Source: Isoperla grammatica
Taxonomy: Eukaryota; Arthropoda; Insecta; Plecoptera; Perlodidae
DNA length: 64,000 nucleotides
NCBI GenBank assembly: GCA_945910005.1
Contig: OX246743.1
Span: forward strand, 47,595,137-47,659,136
Reading direction: 5' to 3'
Shown here: positions 37,501-50,022 of the stretch, in pieces
How positions within the stretch are numbered: position 1 is the first letter of the stretch
Layout: the number at the start of each line of letters is the position of its first letter
The notes under the pieces: model-generated
The model's input: only the letters and a program-made list of their open reading frames with translations
Databases searched by the model: none
Told to the model about the DNA's origin: nothing
Translations under genes and position numbers: made by a program

Positions 37501-40500
37501 CTGTCTCACGCCACACCGGGCTCCATAGACTGGGCACAAGACACGCCACCAGAGAAGGTAACACATCCCGTAGCTTCTACTCACTCTCTTCCTAGACCAT
37601 ACCGTTCCAGCTCGGCGGGGCTTCTGTCTCACGCCACACCGGGCTCCATCGACTGGGCACAAGACACGCCACCAGAGAAGGTAACACATCCCATAGCTTC
37701 TACTCACTCTCTTCCTAGACCATACCGTTCCAGCTCAGCGGGGCTTCTGTCTCACGCCACACCGGGCTCCATAGACTGGGCACAAGACACGCCACCAGAG
37801 AAGGTAACATCCCATAGCTTCTACTCACTCTCTTCCTAGACCATACCGTTCCAGCTCGGCGGGGCTTCTGTCTCACGCCACACCGGGCTCCATAGACTGG
37901 GCACAAGACACGCCACCAGAGAAGGTAACACATCCCATAGCTTCTACTCACTCTCTTCCTAGACCATACCGTTCCAGCTCGGCGGGGCTTCTGTCTCACG
38001 CCACACCGGGCTCCATAGACTGGGCACAAGACACGCCACCAGAGAAGGTAACACATCCCATAGCTTCTACTCACTCTCTTCCTAGACCATACCGTTCCAG
38101 CTCGGCGGGGCTTCTGTCTCACGCCACACCGGGCTCCATAGACTGGGCACAAGACACTCCACCAGAGAAGGTAACACATCCCATAGCTTCTACTCACTCT
38201 CTTCCTAGACCATACCGTTCCAGCTCAGCGGGGCTTCTGTCTCACGCCACACCGGGCTCCATAGACTGGGCACAAGACACGCCACCAGAGAAGATAACAT
38301 CCCATAGCTTCTACTCACTCTCTTCCTAGACGATACCGTTCCAGCTCAGCGGGGCTTCTGTCTCACGCCACACCGGGCTCCATAGACTGGGCACAAGACA
38401 CGCCACCAGAGAAGGTAACACATCCCATAGCTTCTACTCACTCTCTTCCTAGACCATACCGTTCCAGCTCGGCGGGGCTTCTGTCTCACGCCACACCGGG
38501 CTCCATAGACTGGGCACAAGACACGCCACCAGAGAAGGTAACACATCCCATAGCTTCTACTCACTCTCTTCCTAGACCATACCGTTCCAGCTCAGCGGGG
38601 CTTCTGTCTCACGCCACACCGGGCTCCATAGACTGGGTACAAGACACGCCACCAGAGAAGGTAACACATCCCGTAGCTTCTACTCACTCTCTTCCTAGAC
38701 CATACCGTTCCAGCTCGGCGGGGCTTCTGTCTCACGCCACACCGGGCTCCATAGACTGGGCACAAGACACGCCACCAGAGAAGGTAACACATCCCATAGC
38801 TTCTACTCACTCTCTTCCTAGACCATACCGTTCCAGCTCGGCGGGGCTTCTGTCTCACGCCACACCGGGCTCCATAGACTGGGCACAAGACACGCCACCA
38901 GAGAAGGTAACACATCCCATAGCTTCTACTCACTCTCTTCCTAGACCATACCGTTCCAGCTCAGCGGGGCTTCTGTCTCACGCCACACCGGGCTCCATAG
39001 ACTGGGCACAAGACACGCCACCAGAGAAGGTAACACATCCCGTAGCTTCTACTCACTCTCTTCCTAGACCATACCGTTCCAGCTCAGCGGGGCTTCTGTC
39101 TCACGCCACACCGGGCTCCATAGACTGGGCACAAGACACGCCACCAGAGAAGGTAACACATCCCATAGCTTCTACTCACTCTCTTCCTAGACCATACCGT
39201 TCCAGCTCAGCGGGGCTTCTGTCTCACGCCACACCGGGCTCCATAGACTGGGTACAAGACACGCCACCAGAGAAGGTAACACATCCCGTAGCTTCTACTC
39301 ACTCTCTTCCTAGACCATACCGTTCCAGCTCGGCGGGGCTTCTGTCTCACGCCACACCGGGCTCCATAGACTGGGCACAAGACACGCCACCAGAGAAGGT
39401 AACACATCCCATAGCTTCTACTCACTCTCTTCCTAGACCATACCGTTCCAGCTCGGCGGGGCTTCTGTCTCACGCCACACCGGGCTCCATAGACTGGGCA
39501 CAAGACACGCCACCAGAGAAGGTAACACATCCCATAGCTTCTACTCACTCTCTTCCTAGACCATACCGTTCCAGCTCAGCGGGGCTTCTGTCTCACGCCA
39601 CACCGGGCTCCATAGACTGGGTACAAGACACGCCACCAGAGAAGGTAACACATCCCGTAGCTTCTACTCACTCTCTTCCTAGACCATACCGTTCCAGCTC
39701 AGCGGGGCTTCTGTCTCACGCCACACCGGGCTCCATAGACTGGGCACAAGACACGCCACCAGAGAAGGTAACACATCCCATAGCTTCTACTCACTCTCTT
39801 CCTAGACCATACCGTTCCAGCTCGGCGGGGCTTCTGTCTCACGCCACACCGGGGTCCATAGACTGGGCACAAGACACGCCACCAGAGAAGGTAACACATC
39901 CCATAGCTTCTACTCACTCTCTTCCTAGACCATACCGTTCCAGCTCAGCGGGGCTTCTGTCTCACGCCACACCGGGCTCCATAGACTGGGCACAAGACAC
40001 GCCACCAGAGAAGGTAACACATCCCGTAGCTTCTACTCACTCTCTTCCTAGACCATACCGTTCCAGCTCAGCGGGGCTCCTGTCTCACGCCACACCGGGC
40101 TCCATAGACTGGGCACAAGACACGCCACCAGAGAAGGTAACACATCCCATAGCTTCTACTCACTCTCTTCCTAGACCATACCGTTCCAGCTCAGCAGGGC
40201 TTCTGTCTCACGCCACACCGGGCTCCATAGACTGGGCACAAGACACGCCACCAGAGAAGGTAACACATCCCGTAGCTTCTACTCACTCTCTTCCTAGACC
40301 ATACCGTTCCAGCTTGGCGGGGCTTTTGTCTCACGCCACACCGGGCTCCATAGACTGGGCACAAGACACGCCACCAGAGAAGGTAACACATCCCGTAGCT
40401 TCTACTCACTCTCTTCCTAGACCATACCGTTCCAGCTCGGCGGGGCTTCTGTCTCACGCCACACCGGGCTCCATAGACTGGGCACAAGACACGCCACCAG

Positions 40501-41266
40501 AGAAGGTAACACATCCCGTAGCTTCTACTCACTCTCTTCCTAGACCATACCGTTCCAGCTCGGCGGGGCTTCTGTCTCACGCCACACCGGGCTCCATAGA
40601 CTGGGCACAAGACACGCCACCAGAGAAGGTAACACATCCCATAGCTTCTACTCACTCTCTTCCTAGACCATACCGTTCCAGCTCGGCGGGGCTTCTGTCT
40701 CACGCCACACCGGGCTCCATAGACTGGGCACAAGACACGCCACCAGAGAAGGTAACACATCCCATAGCTTCTACTCACTCTCTTCCTAGACCATACCGTT
40801 CCAGCTCGGCGGGGCTTCTGTCTCACGCCACACCGGGCTCCATAGACTGGGCACAAGACACGCCACCAGAGAAGGTAACACATCCCATAGCTTCTACTCA
40901 CTCTCTTCCTAGACCATACCGTTCCAGCTCGGCGGGGCTTCTGTCTCACGCCACACCGGGCTCCATAGACTGGGCACAAGACACGCCACCAGAGAAGGTA
41001 ACACTACTCACTCTCTTCCTAGACCATACCGTTCCAGCTCGGCGGGGCTTCTGTCTCACGCCACACCGGGCTCCATAGACTGGGCACAAGACACGCCACC
41101 AGAGAAGGTAACACATCCCATAGCTTCTACTCACTCTCTTCCTAGACCATACCGTTCCAGCTCGGCGGGGCTTCTGTCTCACGCCACACCGGGCTCCATA
41201 GACTGGGCACAAGACACGCCACCAGAGAAGGTAACACATCCCATAGCTTCTCACTCTCTTCCTACA
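34581..41266 (+). repeat. 123-bp exon-b/splice-donor array, right block (about 54 copies)
   Basis: This is the continuation of the left block after the insertion. Two copies carry a 16-base loss after the donor (near 37085 and 41000), and two have a 2-base loss (near 37806 and 38297). The copy near 38293 also has its donor changed to AAGATAACA, the only lost donor that I noticed. Shared rare variants occur at multiples of 123 (tgggtacaag near 38635 and 39250, 615 bases apart; cttttgtctc at about 36160 and 40324), which points to block duplications. The last unit ends in ttcctacag before unique sequence. Confidence 0.97.
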
Positions 41267-41755
41267 GTGTAAATACCTAACTTGTCTGTAAATATTGTAA
41301 ATCTTATCAATCACTGTGTCGAGCTCTTTTAATACATATATATTTTATTTTATCTATTCATATTATTACTTTTATACATACATATTGATAGACATATTGT
41401 GTATTAAAGTTCTTCCTTAATCTTACATTCTTCTCGTAAGTGTAAATACATTACATTTCTGTGAATCAACTACTGTGTTCTCGGGTTTGTTATAGGGTTT
41501 GTTGGGTTACAGATTAGATTACTGATGTCAGCTAATGGGCCCGTTAATGGGTCGTTAACCGATTGAAGTGTTATTTTATTCTTTTTACTGTAGTCCAAGT
41601 TGCAAAGAATGCCTGTCATGAATTAGTTGCAAATTTTTTTGGTTTCTATGAGTTAAAACAAGCAATGATGAGCAAAAATGTAATTGTAAGATATGATGTA
41701 AACAAACGCTATCAATAGTTTGAGTGACGGCTAACCCCCGCTGTTGTACCCACAG

Positions 41756-41953
41756 GTAATTCGCTGCCACTCAATGTCCAGCGGCTCTTCTCGAAGCGGG
41801 AGCACCCCCTCCACCGCCCCCACCCCCACCCCCGTTGTGGTGCCCCCCCGGTCGCGGCGGTTGTCTGCGTTCTCTGACGCGGGGGCAACCGGGGGCGCCC
41901 TCTCCCAGCTCACCATGGTGCCCTGCCACCGGGGGGCCGAGCCCCCGGTCTGA
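41756..41953 (+). CDS. PMEPA1/LDLRAD4-like: LDLRAD4/PMEPA1-family adaptor, probable terminal exon 'c' (65 codons and stop)
   Basis: The acceptor gctgttgtacccacag is followed in phase 0 by VIRCHSMSSGSSRSG, a Ser/Thr/Pro-rich tract (STPSTAPTPTPVVVPP), RSRRLSAFSDAG and a C-terminus ending EPPV, then TGA. The GC-rich coding-like composition contrasts sharply with its AT-rich flanks. I recall no vertebrate counterpart for this tail, and it has no further PPxY motif. The first bases of the exon, GTAATT, directly after CAG would themselves match a 5' splice site. That could mean a recursive splice point or a weakly defined exon. Membership of this gene rests on strand, order and phase. Confidence 0.65.
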   Translation, partial: VIRCHSMSSGSSRSGSTPSTAPTPTPVVVPPRSRRLSAFSDAGATGGALSQLTMVPCHRGAEPPV

Positions 41954-42740
41954 CCCGAGCCATCCAACGGGGGCTGCTCGACGATCTCTGGGGACCCCGG
42001 TCCCCGTACGTGTGCAATGCCGTTCCGACCCTAGTGGGCCTACGCGACCGACGTGATCGGACCTTGATATCGAGGCGTTGATATCGGCGCGATCGGGTAG
42101 CTGCTGCAATAACGAGTAAAGTGTTTTCTAATGGGCCAACGCGGTGCGACTGACGGAAAGAACGGTAATGTCAAGTGCTTAAATATTATGGATGAAGCAA
42201 TTGTGTGATATCAGTCAACCCAGTTTCTTCAAAAAATATTTAACATATTAAAGAGCTCATATTGGTATTGCACTGTGGTCTCTTCAAAGAAGAGTAGTGA
42301 AGGATAAGCACGTTGTGATTCGATGGACGAATAGTTGGAGTTATTTATTTATTATGTTTTTGCGTTAAATACGATAGATGGGAATTAGCAATTTATTTGG
42401 GATCTCAAAAAGTCTGTTCAATATGGTTATGTACGACGGGACGGCTGAAGAGAAGGTTTGGATAGGATGAAGCAATGTTCGTTTGCATTTTGAAGCTAAA
42501 CTGGGATGCACTACCTTTGTGATAATCTATTTGTGGCCAGGTTGGGCATTGGATGGATTTGCATGTTTTTTATTGTTTATTTATTTATATTGTTTGGTTC
42601 GACAAATGGTGGTAGAATTAGAAAAGAACTGTTACAAATGCGGAATCGACTTTCTGAGGATATTTTTGTGTAAATCCATTTAATGAATGCCTAACTTGTG
42701 CCAACTCCACTTATAATAAATGTGTGTGTATGTATGTTTG
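41954..42740 (+). other. Probable 3' untranslated region
   Basis: After the TGA the sequence becomes AT-rich with no further exon. An ATTAAA lies at 42247-42252 and an AATAAA at 42715-42720. Confidence 0.45.
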
Positions 42741-42750
42741 TGTGTTCAGG
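42715..42750 (+). terminator. Candidate polyadenylation signal with GU-rich downstream element
   Basis: AATAAA is followed at once by tgtgtgtgtatgtatgtttg, a GU-rich tract of the kind bound by CstF. It is the first AATAAA after the stop codon of exon c, about 760 bases downstream. Confidence 0.5.
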
Positions 42751-43768
42751 TACCTCAAAAGTCACGCAATCCAAAAGAGAGGATACATTTGTATTTGTAT
42801 GGCTTTATAAATACCCACTGTGTATATACGAGTATAGAAATATATATAAATATATATATCTATATATAGTTTCATTAATAAGTATGTGTTCACTTTCAAA
42901 CTAAATGATTCAGTCAATGTTCTAAACAACAATAGTTGTAATTGTGAAATAGCAGCTATTTTGATAATGTGCCGTCGAAGGACGACCCGCATGCCCGAAG
43001 CATTTCAACATCTTGTGCGGGCGTTTCAATGGCCCGGCGTGCGACCCACGTCAATCGAACCGGCTTGCGACGCCATTGCAAAAAGAAGAATGCAATCATA
43101 ATAGGGAAAAATGAGAACATAATTCTGGCACATGAATATATACTATAGTAGGTAATTACAATTGGCTAACTCCCTTGACTGACTTTTTGGGGGTTGTTCA
43201 ACTAGATTTGACTATATGAATGATAAACCTCATCTAAATCTAATGTTCTATAGGAAAATATTGTGCTTCTTCATTTATACAATGTACTGTATACTTTAAT
43301 TCCAAATCCCTTCTGTTAATTTATTATTATGAAGTTGGCCCCAGCAGCACTTTTGGCTCTGATGGCTGTCCTGCGAATATTTGAGTGAATGCAGGGAGCA
43401 AGGGAAAACTTGACTGCAGCTCTATTGTTTATGTGATGGAAAAATACACAAACAGAAACGGAAACGAGATCTCCAATAACAATAACTCTCCTCTCCTCTC
43501 CAAGTACTTGTACGTACTTTTACAAGAAGCATCACAATCAAGAAATCAAACATTTTTGTTTCATCAATACTGTAGAGCAATCATTTTTATATCTGCCCTG
43601 TATTGATATAATAAAATTGCTAACCAGCTTGTTTTAAAATTTTGGTTGAACCAAAACTGAGTCATGTACTACATGTATCTATATCAAGAAAGGTGGTATC
43701 TTTACATTTCCTGCCCTCCCGTCTTCTAGTGGGGCTTGTCCTGTTCAACAATGGCTGTGCTACCGGTG

Positions 43769-43806
<38 letters not shown>

Positions 43807-45068
43807 GAGTCTGCCGCGACCGAACACCCGGAACCACGGTAATGTTTCACTCTCGGGTTTTCTTGTTGTGGTTCCGAAGTGTAGGGAGTGCAAAGTGGAG
43901 CGAAATGCTTGTAAAAAAAAATCAGTCAAAAGTTAAATAATTCGTCCAGCCAAATAGCAGTTAGAACCAGTTTTGTGTTGATCAGTCATTCCAGAAATCT
44001 CGTCTGAACAAAACTCCACTTCCTGATAAAATAACGTTCATTGCAACACTTGAGAATTCGTTTTGATCTCACATAAAATGTTTGAAATTAATAAATGCTG
44101 CTAAATTAATGGAAACTTTGGATCGTGGTTCTCTAGCAAATAGATAATTTTACATTCCAACGCAATCCAAGAACCCAGCATCTTGTAGTTAGTTACAGTA
44201 AACAGACCTGTTCATTTTAGCCATTGCTGATAATTCCCTCTGACAGATTGAATCCCGACATTAACGGTGAGATTCTGCTTTGTATTGCTTAAACCCTGCT
44301 TTCCCAATCATTGTAACACAGTTGAGTGACCCGATACGAGTGAGCCCGTACCGAGCAAACAAACAGTGACTCTTGTAATTATGTTGCAAGTAGTAACATC
44401 GTCAGAATGGGGTGGTTTAAATCATTGGAAATAAAACACCCTTATTGTTATCATCTCTTGTGTTTTAAATCATCCTCAAAAAAGAACCCATCTCTACTCT
44501 CATTCTCATCATCCAATACTTTTTTCTACAGTATGTTTTATGTTTTGTATGTTTTATTCAATGTCAGTGCAGTGTTAATTTTGAATCGTTCTTTGATTGA
44601 AATGCATGAGTTATGCATGGTATTCTTGCACGTTTCAAAGACAGTTTTGTTATTTTTAATGCCAACTAAGTACTAATATTTTCATAATTTTTAATTTGGT
44701 TCCAAATGCCCATATAAAGTATTTACAAAATTACTATACTATTATTTTACTATATTATTTAGTATTTACTAAGTATTTATACTGTACTCTGTTGGGTCCA
44801 ATCTTAGCAAGTACTTTGTTACATGTATGTAGTTGTATATTACCCAGTTTTACATTCTTCCAAATCAAAGACAATTCTCTCCAAAAATATTGATAAAATA
44901 CTAGTTTGAAATCCTTGACATAAGCACAAAAATATATTATCTAAAGATGAATTATTTTTGCAACAGCCAATGAAATGTTTGAGATTAATTTTATTAGAAA
45001 CTGTAAAAACAATATACCTCTAAGAGTGTCAAGAGATGCAAGAGATAGCACTGCTAGTGCTAAGCTGT
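42751..45068. other. No gene recognised; CT microsatellite
   Basis: A (TC)n run lies at 43769-43806. The rest is AT-rich with short open frames on both strands and no domain that I recognise. Confidence 0.6.
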
Positions 45069-45580
45069 ATCATAGACTTCAGGCACCGCCTTCCGCTACA
45101 CGTCTGGCCCAAGGTCCACTAGATCGCTTGTAGCGCCCGCGCTTCGCAATTACTCCGCTAGGAGTAAAACCAGTAGACCTTGGTCTGGCCATACTCGGGA
45201 CTACTCACCATTTTGGGCCCATGACAGATGAATTTATTATTGATTTGGAGGAACAAAACAAATTATAACTTCTATAGGCACCGAGATTGGCCACTGAGGG
45301 CGCTAGTGAAAACGAATGAAGCGCTCAAAGTGGCAATGTCGCGCAACAACCTGATGAAGCAGCGTCGTTCTTTCTATGTCGATAATGGCAAATTGTGAAA
45401 ATTGTTTAATTAAATACAACATTTAAAATTTTTAGGCAGATTATGAATCCCATCAGTAAATCTAAAAAAGGCAAGCCGCCATTTTAATCAGGGCACGTTT
45501 TAGACATACAAACAACAAATAACACACAACAAACACAAACAAAACAAGACCATAAAAAACAAAACAAAATAAATAGTAAA

Positions 45581-47081
45581 TAGTAGAGGAGCAAAAGGTA
45601 TCTCGTGCGCCTTTCGTGAAAGAGTATTGCGGTAAACGGTATTCTGTTACGGCATACCATACGAGTATTTTGCACCTACCTGGCAGATCCTGGCACGCTG
45701 CAGAGGGCGCCAGGAGCGTCGTGACGTCATAGAAAGGTTTTAATTAATAACTTTTGAACGGTTTATGTCACAGAAAATATTAAGAGGACAATTTTATGAT
45801 GTCATACTATACGAGTATGTTGAACCTATCTGGCACATCCTGGGGCGCTGCAGAGGGCGCCAGGAGCGTCGTGACGTCATATACACGTTTGAACTAATAA
45901 CGTTTGAACGGTTCATGGCACAGAAAATATGTAGACAACAATTCTACTATAAAATACTATACAAGTATTTTGCACCTACCTGGCACATCCTGGCACGCTG
46001 CAGAGGGCGCCAGGAGCGTCGTGACGTTATATACACGTTTTAATTAACAACGTTTGAACGGTTCATGTCACAGAAAATATCTAGGGAACAATTCTATTAC
46101 GGAATACTATTTGAGTATTTTGCACCTACCTGGCACATCCTGGCATACTGCAGAGGGCGCCAGGAGCGTCGTGACGTCATACGCTTTTTCATTAATACCT
46201 TTTGAACGGTTCATGTCACAGAAATTATCAAGAAACCAATATTGTAGAGAATTTAAAGACAAATCGATTGATATCTACCAATAGGGTAATCATGTAATAT
46301 TTAAGGGAGATATTGATAAACAATAATAATAATTAGATGTGTATACGAAATGAAGGGCAACCCTCATCGTAATATTTATTTATTACTATTTGAGAGTTGT
46401 AATTTTATCGCTGAGAAGGACTTAATAGTCATCGTGATCCCAACATACCCATGGATGTCGGTAATTTAACAACAATACTATTTTTATACTAGTTACTATT
46501 CATAGATTGATTACTAAAACTCATGTTTGCTAGTTCTCTTCATCTTCATCATCATTGTCTTCATCCCCATCTCCCATGTTAACGGTATTGAAGCACTCTT
46601 GTTCCTCGTCCTTAGTAGAGCAGCCACAAAGCTCGGTGCACCTTATGTTATTTGCTTTGCAACTACATCTTGAAACACACCTTCATTTTAAGCAGTTGCA
46701 CTTAACTTGTTGAATGACAGCAGCCGGTGCAGGTTCGAGGGTTGTCATGACTGCCACACATACTCGTTGTACTCAAGTAGCCATCCGTAGTTTTTTGGTA
46801 GTAAGTTGATAGGGTCCACACCCAGCATTGATGGTGAGCACTTAGTATGGCTTGGAGAAGTGCGGCTTTGGTGGGTGGAATATTATTTGCTTGGCAAGAC
46901 GTTTTTGTGAAACATGCTACATCGAAGCTCAGACAATGAGCACAGTTTAGTGAATGGACAGAACAGTTTGCAAACAAACTTCTCTAGACAACTTATCACC
47001 GAGTCTTTTATAGCGTCAGTTGAACCTAGTTCTTGCTTAAAATATTTCACAGTCGGATTATGTGAGAGCTTTCCAGCACGA
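45581..47081 (+). repeat. Inner inverted arm, left
   Basis: The outer edge reads tagtagaggagcaaaaggta and the inner edge ends ccagcacga. It matches the right arm with few substitutions, and carries four subterminal units plus a reversed copy of the C-terminal third of the gene (minus strand, about 46530-47080), including the cysteine-rich segment and acidic tail. Confidence 0.93.
45680..46225. repeat. 150-bp subterminal repeat, four copies (left arm)
   Basis: ctgcagagggcgccaggagc, followed by gtcgtgacgt(c/t)at, recurs at about 150-base spacing (near 45698, 45848, 45998 and 46148), each followed by a tttgaacggttcatg(t/g)cacag block. Three of the four keep a TGACGTCA palindrome. Arrays of this kind in transposon arms can serve as transposase-binding sites; that role is inference. 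Confidence 0.92.
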
Positions 47082-47167
47082 GATCTTCCCGTTTGGACAA
47101 ACAAGAATATAAACGTTCCATTCTGTGCCATTGGAGATGACCACGCTCTGAGCAAATAAAAGTATCA

Positions 47168-49064
47168 TTAAAGGTAGAAGGTGGACTTACAGGTTTGATT
47201 CGAAATCCTGGGGCACGATCTCGATACTTCCTCATTGCCCCAGAAATGTTTCGGTTATCCAGTGAAGCAAGACCACTTGTTGGCCTTGAAACACCACCGA
47301 AACAATCGAGCATCATTGCTAAGAGAAAATTAGAGTACATAGAGGTTGGTCTTGGCTTTGCAAGAGTATACTAATCCCTTTACCGACGTTCCAGACGAAT
47401 TTATTAATTTAGTAAGAAAAACAGTGGTGCCCGAAGATATTGTACTTGATGTTCCGAGGAGAAATGATATTGGTATTGAAATATGTGAATGAATTCATTG
47501 CCGATCAAATTCAGAGTAACAAAATTAACTTGTGGTCTCCAATAAAGAAACTGAAGCTAAAAATGTGGAAATTTACTACCAAGAAGGTTAAAATACACAA
47601 CAAATGGTGAGAATGCTAATGATAGCAAGGTCTCGACCTGAATTAGATCTGAACAAGTTCTCCGTCGTCCGTCGGTCATTATTTGCTGCTGATGGTACGC
47701 TACACCACTTCCCCGTGAAGAGCAAACTGGTGGCAATTCTAGAAAACCTAAATGAGAAGACACCAGAGGAAATGGACATTGAAGATTGCAATGATCATTT
47801 AACATTGGCAATAATTGACGGAATGGCCGTAGTTCCGAGTTTGACAACTTCCGCACACCAGGACTTGTGAGGATCTAGCCAAACTTCTTGTCATGCGCAT
47901 TGACAACCGTTATAGTTAGTGTTCAGAGGTCCACGTTGTATTTGATAGATATGACATCCCTGTTTCATTAAAATCGGCTACTAGAAAGACCCGGCAAGGA
48001 GGAAAAGCTGCTGTAGCTTATCGCATTACAGACAACACGCCAATCGGGCACTTGAGCATGTCACAACTAAGGTCACACCAAAACCAAGCAAGAGTTTGAC
48101 CAAATATTTTGCACAGAAGATAATAATCGAGCCTCACAGGCCATGGAGCGACAACCAGTTGTCGCATGAAGTAACAAGACTATTAGTACAAAAACACTTC
48201 TACCACACCTAAATAGTGAACAAAAGAGCCGATACAGATATGTTGCTACATGCAGTAGATGCGACAAAACGAGAAGCTACTCAAATATCTATTTTTCCCC
48301 AGATACAGATGTCCTTATTCTGGTACTGAGACGTTACACCGATCTCTGTAAAAATACTGTGCTCATTACAGGTTAAGGGGGAAATAATAGAAGGATATCA
48401 CTTGGGTCACAATACAACACACTTGGGCACGATCAAGTTTCAGGACTACCTGGATTTCACGCATTCAGTGGTTCTGACAACACTGGGGGACTTTAAGAAA
48501 AGAAAAAGCTTTCGTGCTGGAAAGCTCTCACATAATCCGACTGTGAAATATTTTAAGCAAGAACTAGGTTCAACTGTTGCTATAAAAGACTCGGTGATAA
48601 GTTGTCTAGAGAAGTTTGTTTGCAAACTGTTCTGTCCATTCACTAAACTGTGTTCAGTGTCCGAGCTTCGATGAAGCATGTTTCACAAAAATGTCTTGCC
48701 AAGCAAATAAACTTCCACCCACCAAAGCCGCACTTCTCCAAGCCATACTGAGTGTTCACCACCAATGCTGGATGTGGACCCTATCGACTTATTACCAAAA
48801 AAACTGCGGATGGCTACTTGAGTACAACGAGTATGTGTGGCAGTCATGACAACCCTCGAACCTGCACCGGCTGCTGTCATTCAACAAGTTAAGTGCAACT
48901 GCTTAAAATCAAGGTGTGTTTCAAGATGCAGTTGCAAAGCAAATAACATGAGGTGCACCGAGCTTTGTGGCTGCTCTACTAAGGACGAGGAACAAGAGTG
49001 CTTCAATACCGTTAACATGGGAGATGGGGATGAAGACAATGATGATGAAGATGAAGAGAACTAG
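47168..49064 (+). pseudogene. Broken transposon-associated protein (PIN/FEN-like nuclease-type family with CXC-like tail)
   Basis: Pieces in several frames spell out one protein family that I recognise from many invertebrate genomes as repeated, uncharacterised, transposon-linked proteins. In order: RYFLIAPEMFRLSSEARPLVG (about 47220), FSVVRRSLFAADGTL (about 47660), VVFDRYDIPVSLKSATRKT (about 47940), RADTDMLLHAVDATKREAT (about 48225), PDTDVLILVLRRY (about 48300), LPGFHAFSGSDNTGGL (about 48448) and a cysteine-rich CSCKANNMRCTELCGC (about 48927), then an acidic Asp/Glu tail. The acidic ADTD and PDTDV motifs suggest a nuclease of the PIN/FEN type. Frame changes and stops separate the pieces, so this copy is dead. 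The last third lies inside the right inverted arm. Confidence 0.75.
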
Positions 49065-50022
49065 CAAACATGAGTTTTAGTAATCAATCTATGAATAGTA
49101 ACTAGTATAAAAATAGTATTGTTGTTAAATTACCGACATCCATGGGTATGTTGGGATCACGATGACTATTAAGTCCTTCACAGCGATAAAATTACAACCC
49201 AAAATAGTTATAAATAAATATTACGATGAGGGTTGCCCTTCATTTCGTATACACATCTTATTATTATTATTGTTTATCAATATCTCCCTTAAATATTACA
49301 TGATTACCCTATTGGTAGATATCAATCGATTTGTCTTTAAATTCTCTACAATATTGGTTTCTTGATAATTTCTGTGACACGAACCGTTCAAAAGGTATTA
49401 ATAAAAAAGCGTATGACGTCACGACGCTCCTGGCGCCCTCTGCAGTATGCCAGGATGTGCCAGGTAGGTGCAAAATACTCAAATAGTATTCCGTAATAGA
49501 ATTGTTCCCTAGATATTTTCTGTGACATGAACTGTTCAAACGTTATTAATTAAAACGTGTATATGACGTCACGACGCTTCTGGCGCCCTCTGCAGCGTGC
49601 CAGGATGTGCCAGGTAGGTGCAAAATACTTGTATAGTATTTTATAGTAGAATTGTTGCCTACATATTTTCTGTGCCATGAACCGTTCAAACGTTATTAGT
49701 TCAAACGTGTATATGACGTCACGACGCTCCTGGCGCCCTCTGCAGCGCCCCAGGATTTGCCAGATAGGTTCAACATACTCGTATAGTATGACATCATAAA
49801 ATTGTCCTCTTAATATTTTCTGTGACATAAACCGTTCAAAAGTTATTAATTAAAACGTGTCTATGACGTCACGACGCTCCTGGCGCCCTCTGCAGCGTGC
49901 CAGGATCTGCCAGGTAGGTGCAAAATACTCGTATGGTATGCCGTAACAGAATACCGTTTACCGCAATACTCTTTCACGAAAGGCGCACGAGAACTAAAAT
50001 CTTACCTTTTGCTCCTCTACTA
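48512..50022 (-). repeat. Inner inverted arm, right
   Basis: Reverse complement of 45581-47081. The main differences are a 15-base insertion near 49991-50005 (gaactaaaatctt region) and scattered substitutions. Confidence 0.93.
49390..49935. repeat. 150-bp subterminal repeat, four copies (right arm)
   Basis: Mirror image of the left array: atgacgtcacgacgctcctg, followed by gcgccctctgcag, lies at about 49413, 49563, 49713 and 49863. All four copies keep TGACGTCA. Confidence 0.92.

Noticed and set aside
45765..46284. Repeated frames containing tryptophan-histidine motifs in both arms of the foldback element
   Set aside because: They are translations of the 150-bp subterminal repeats and occur identically in the mirrored arm. 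No domain is present.
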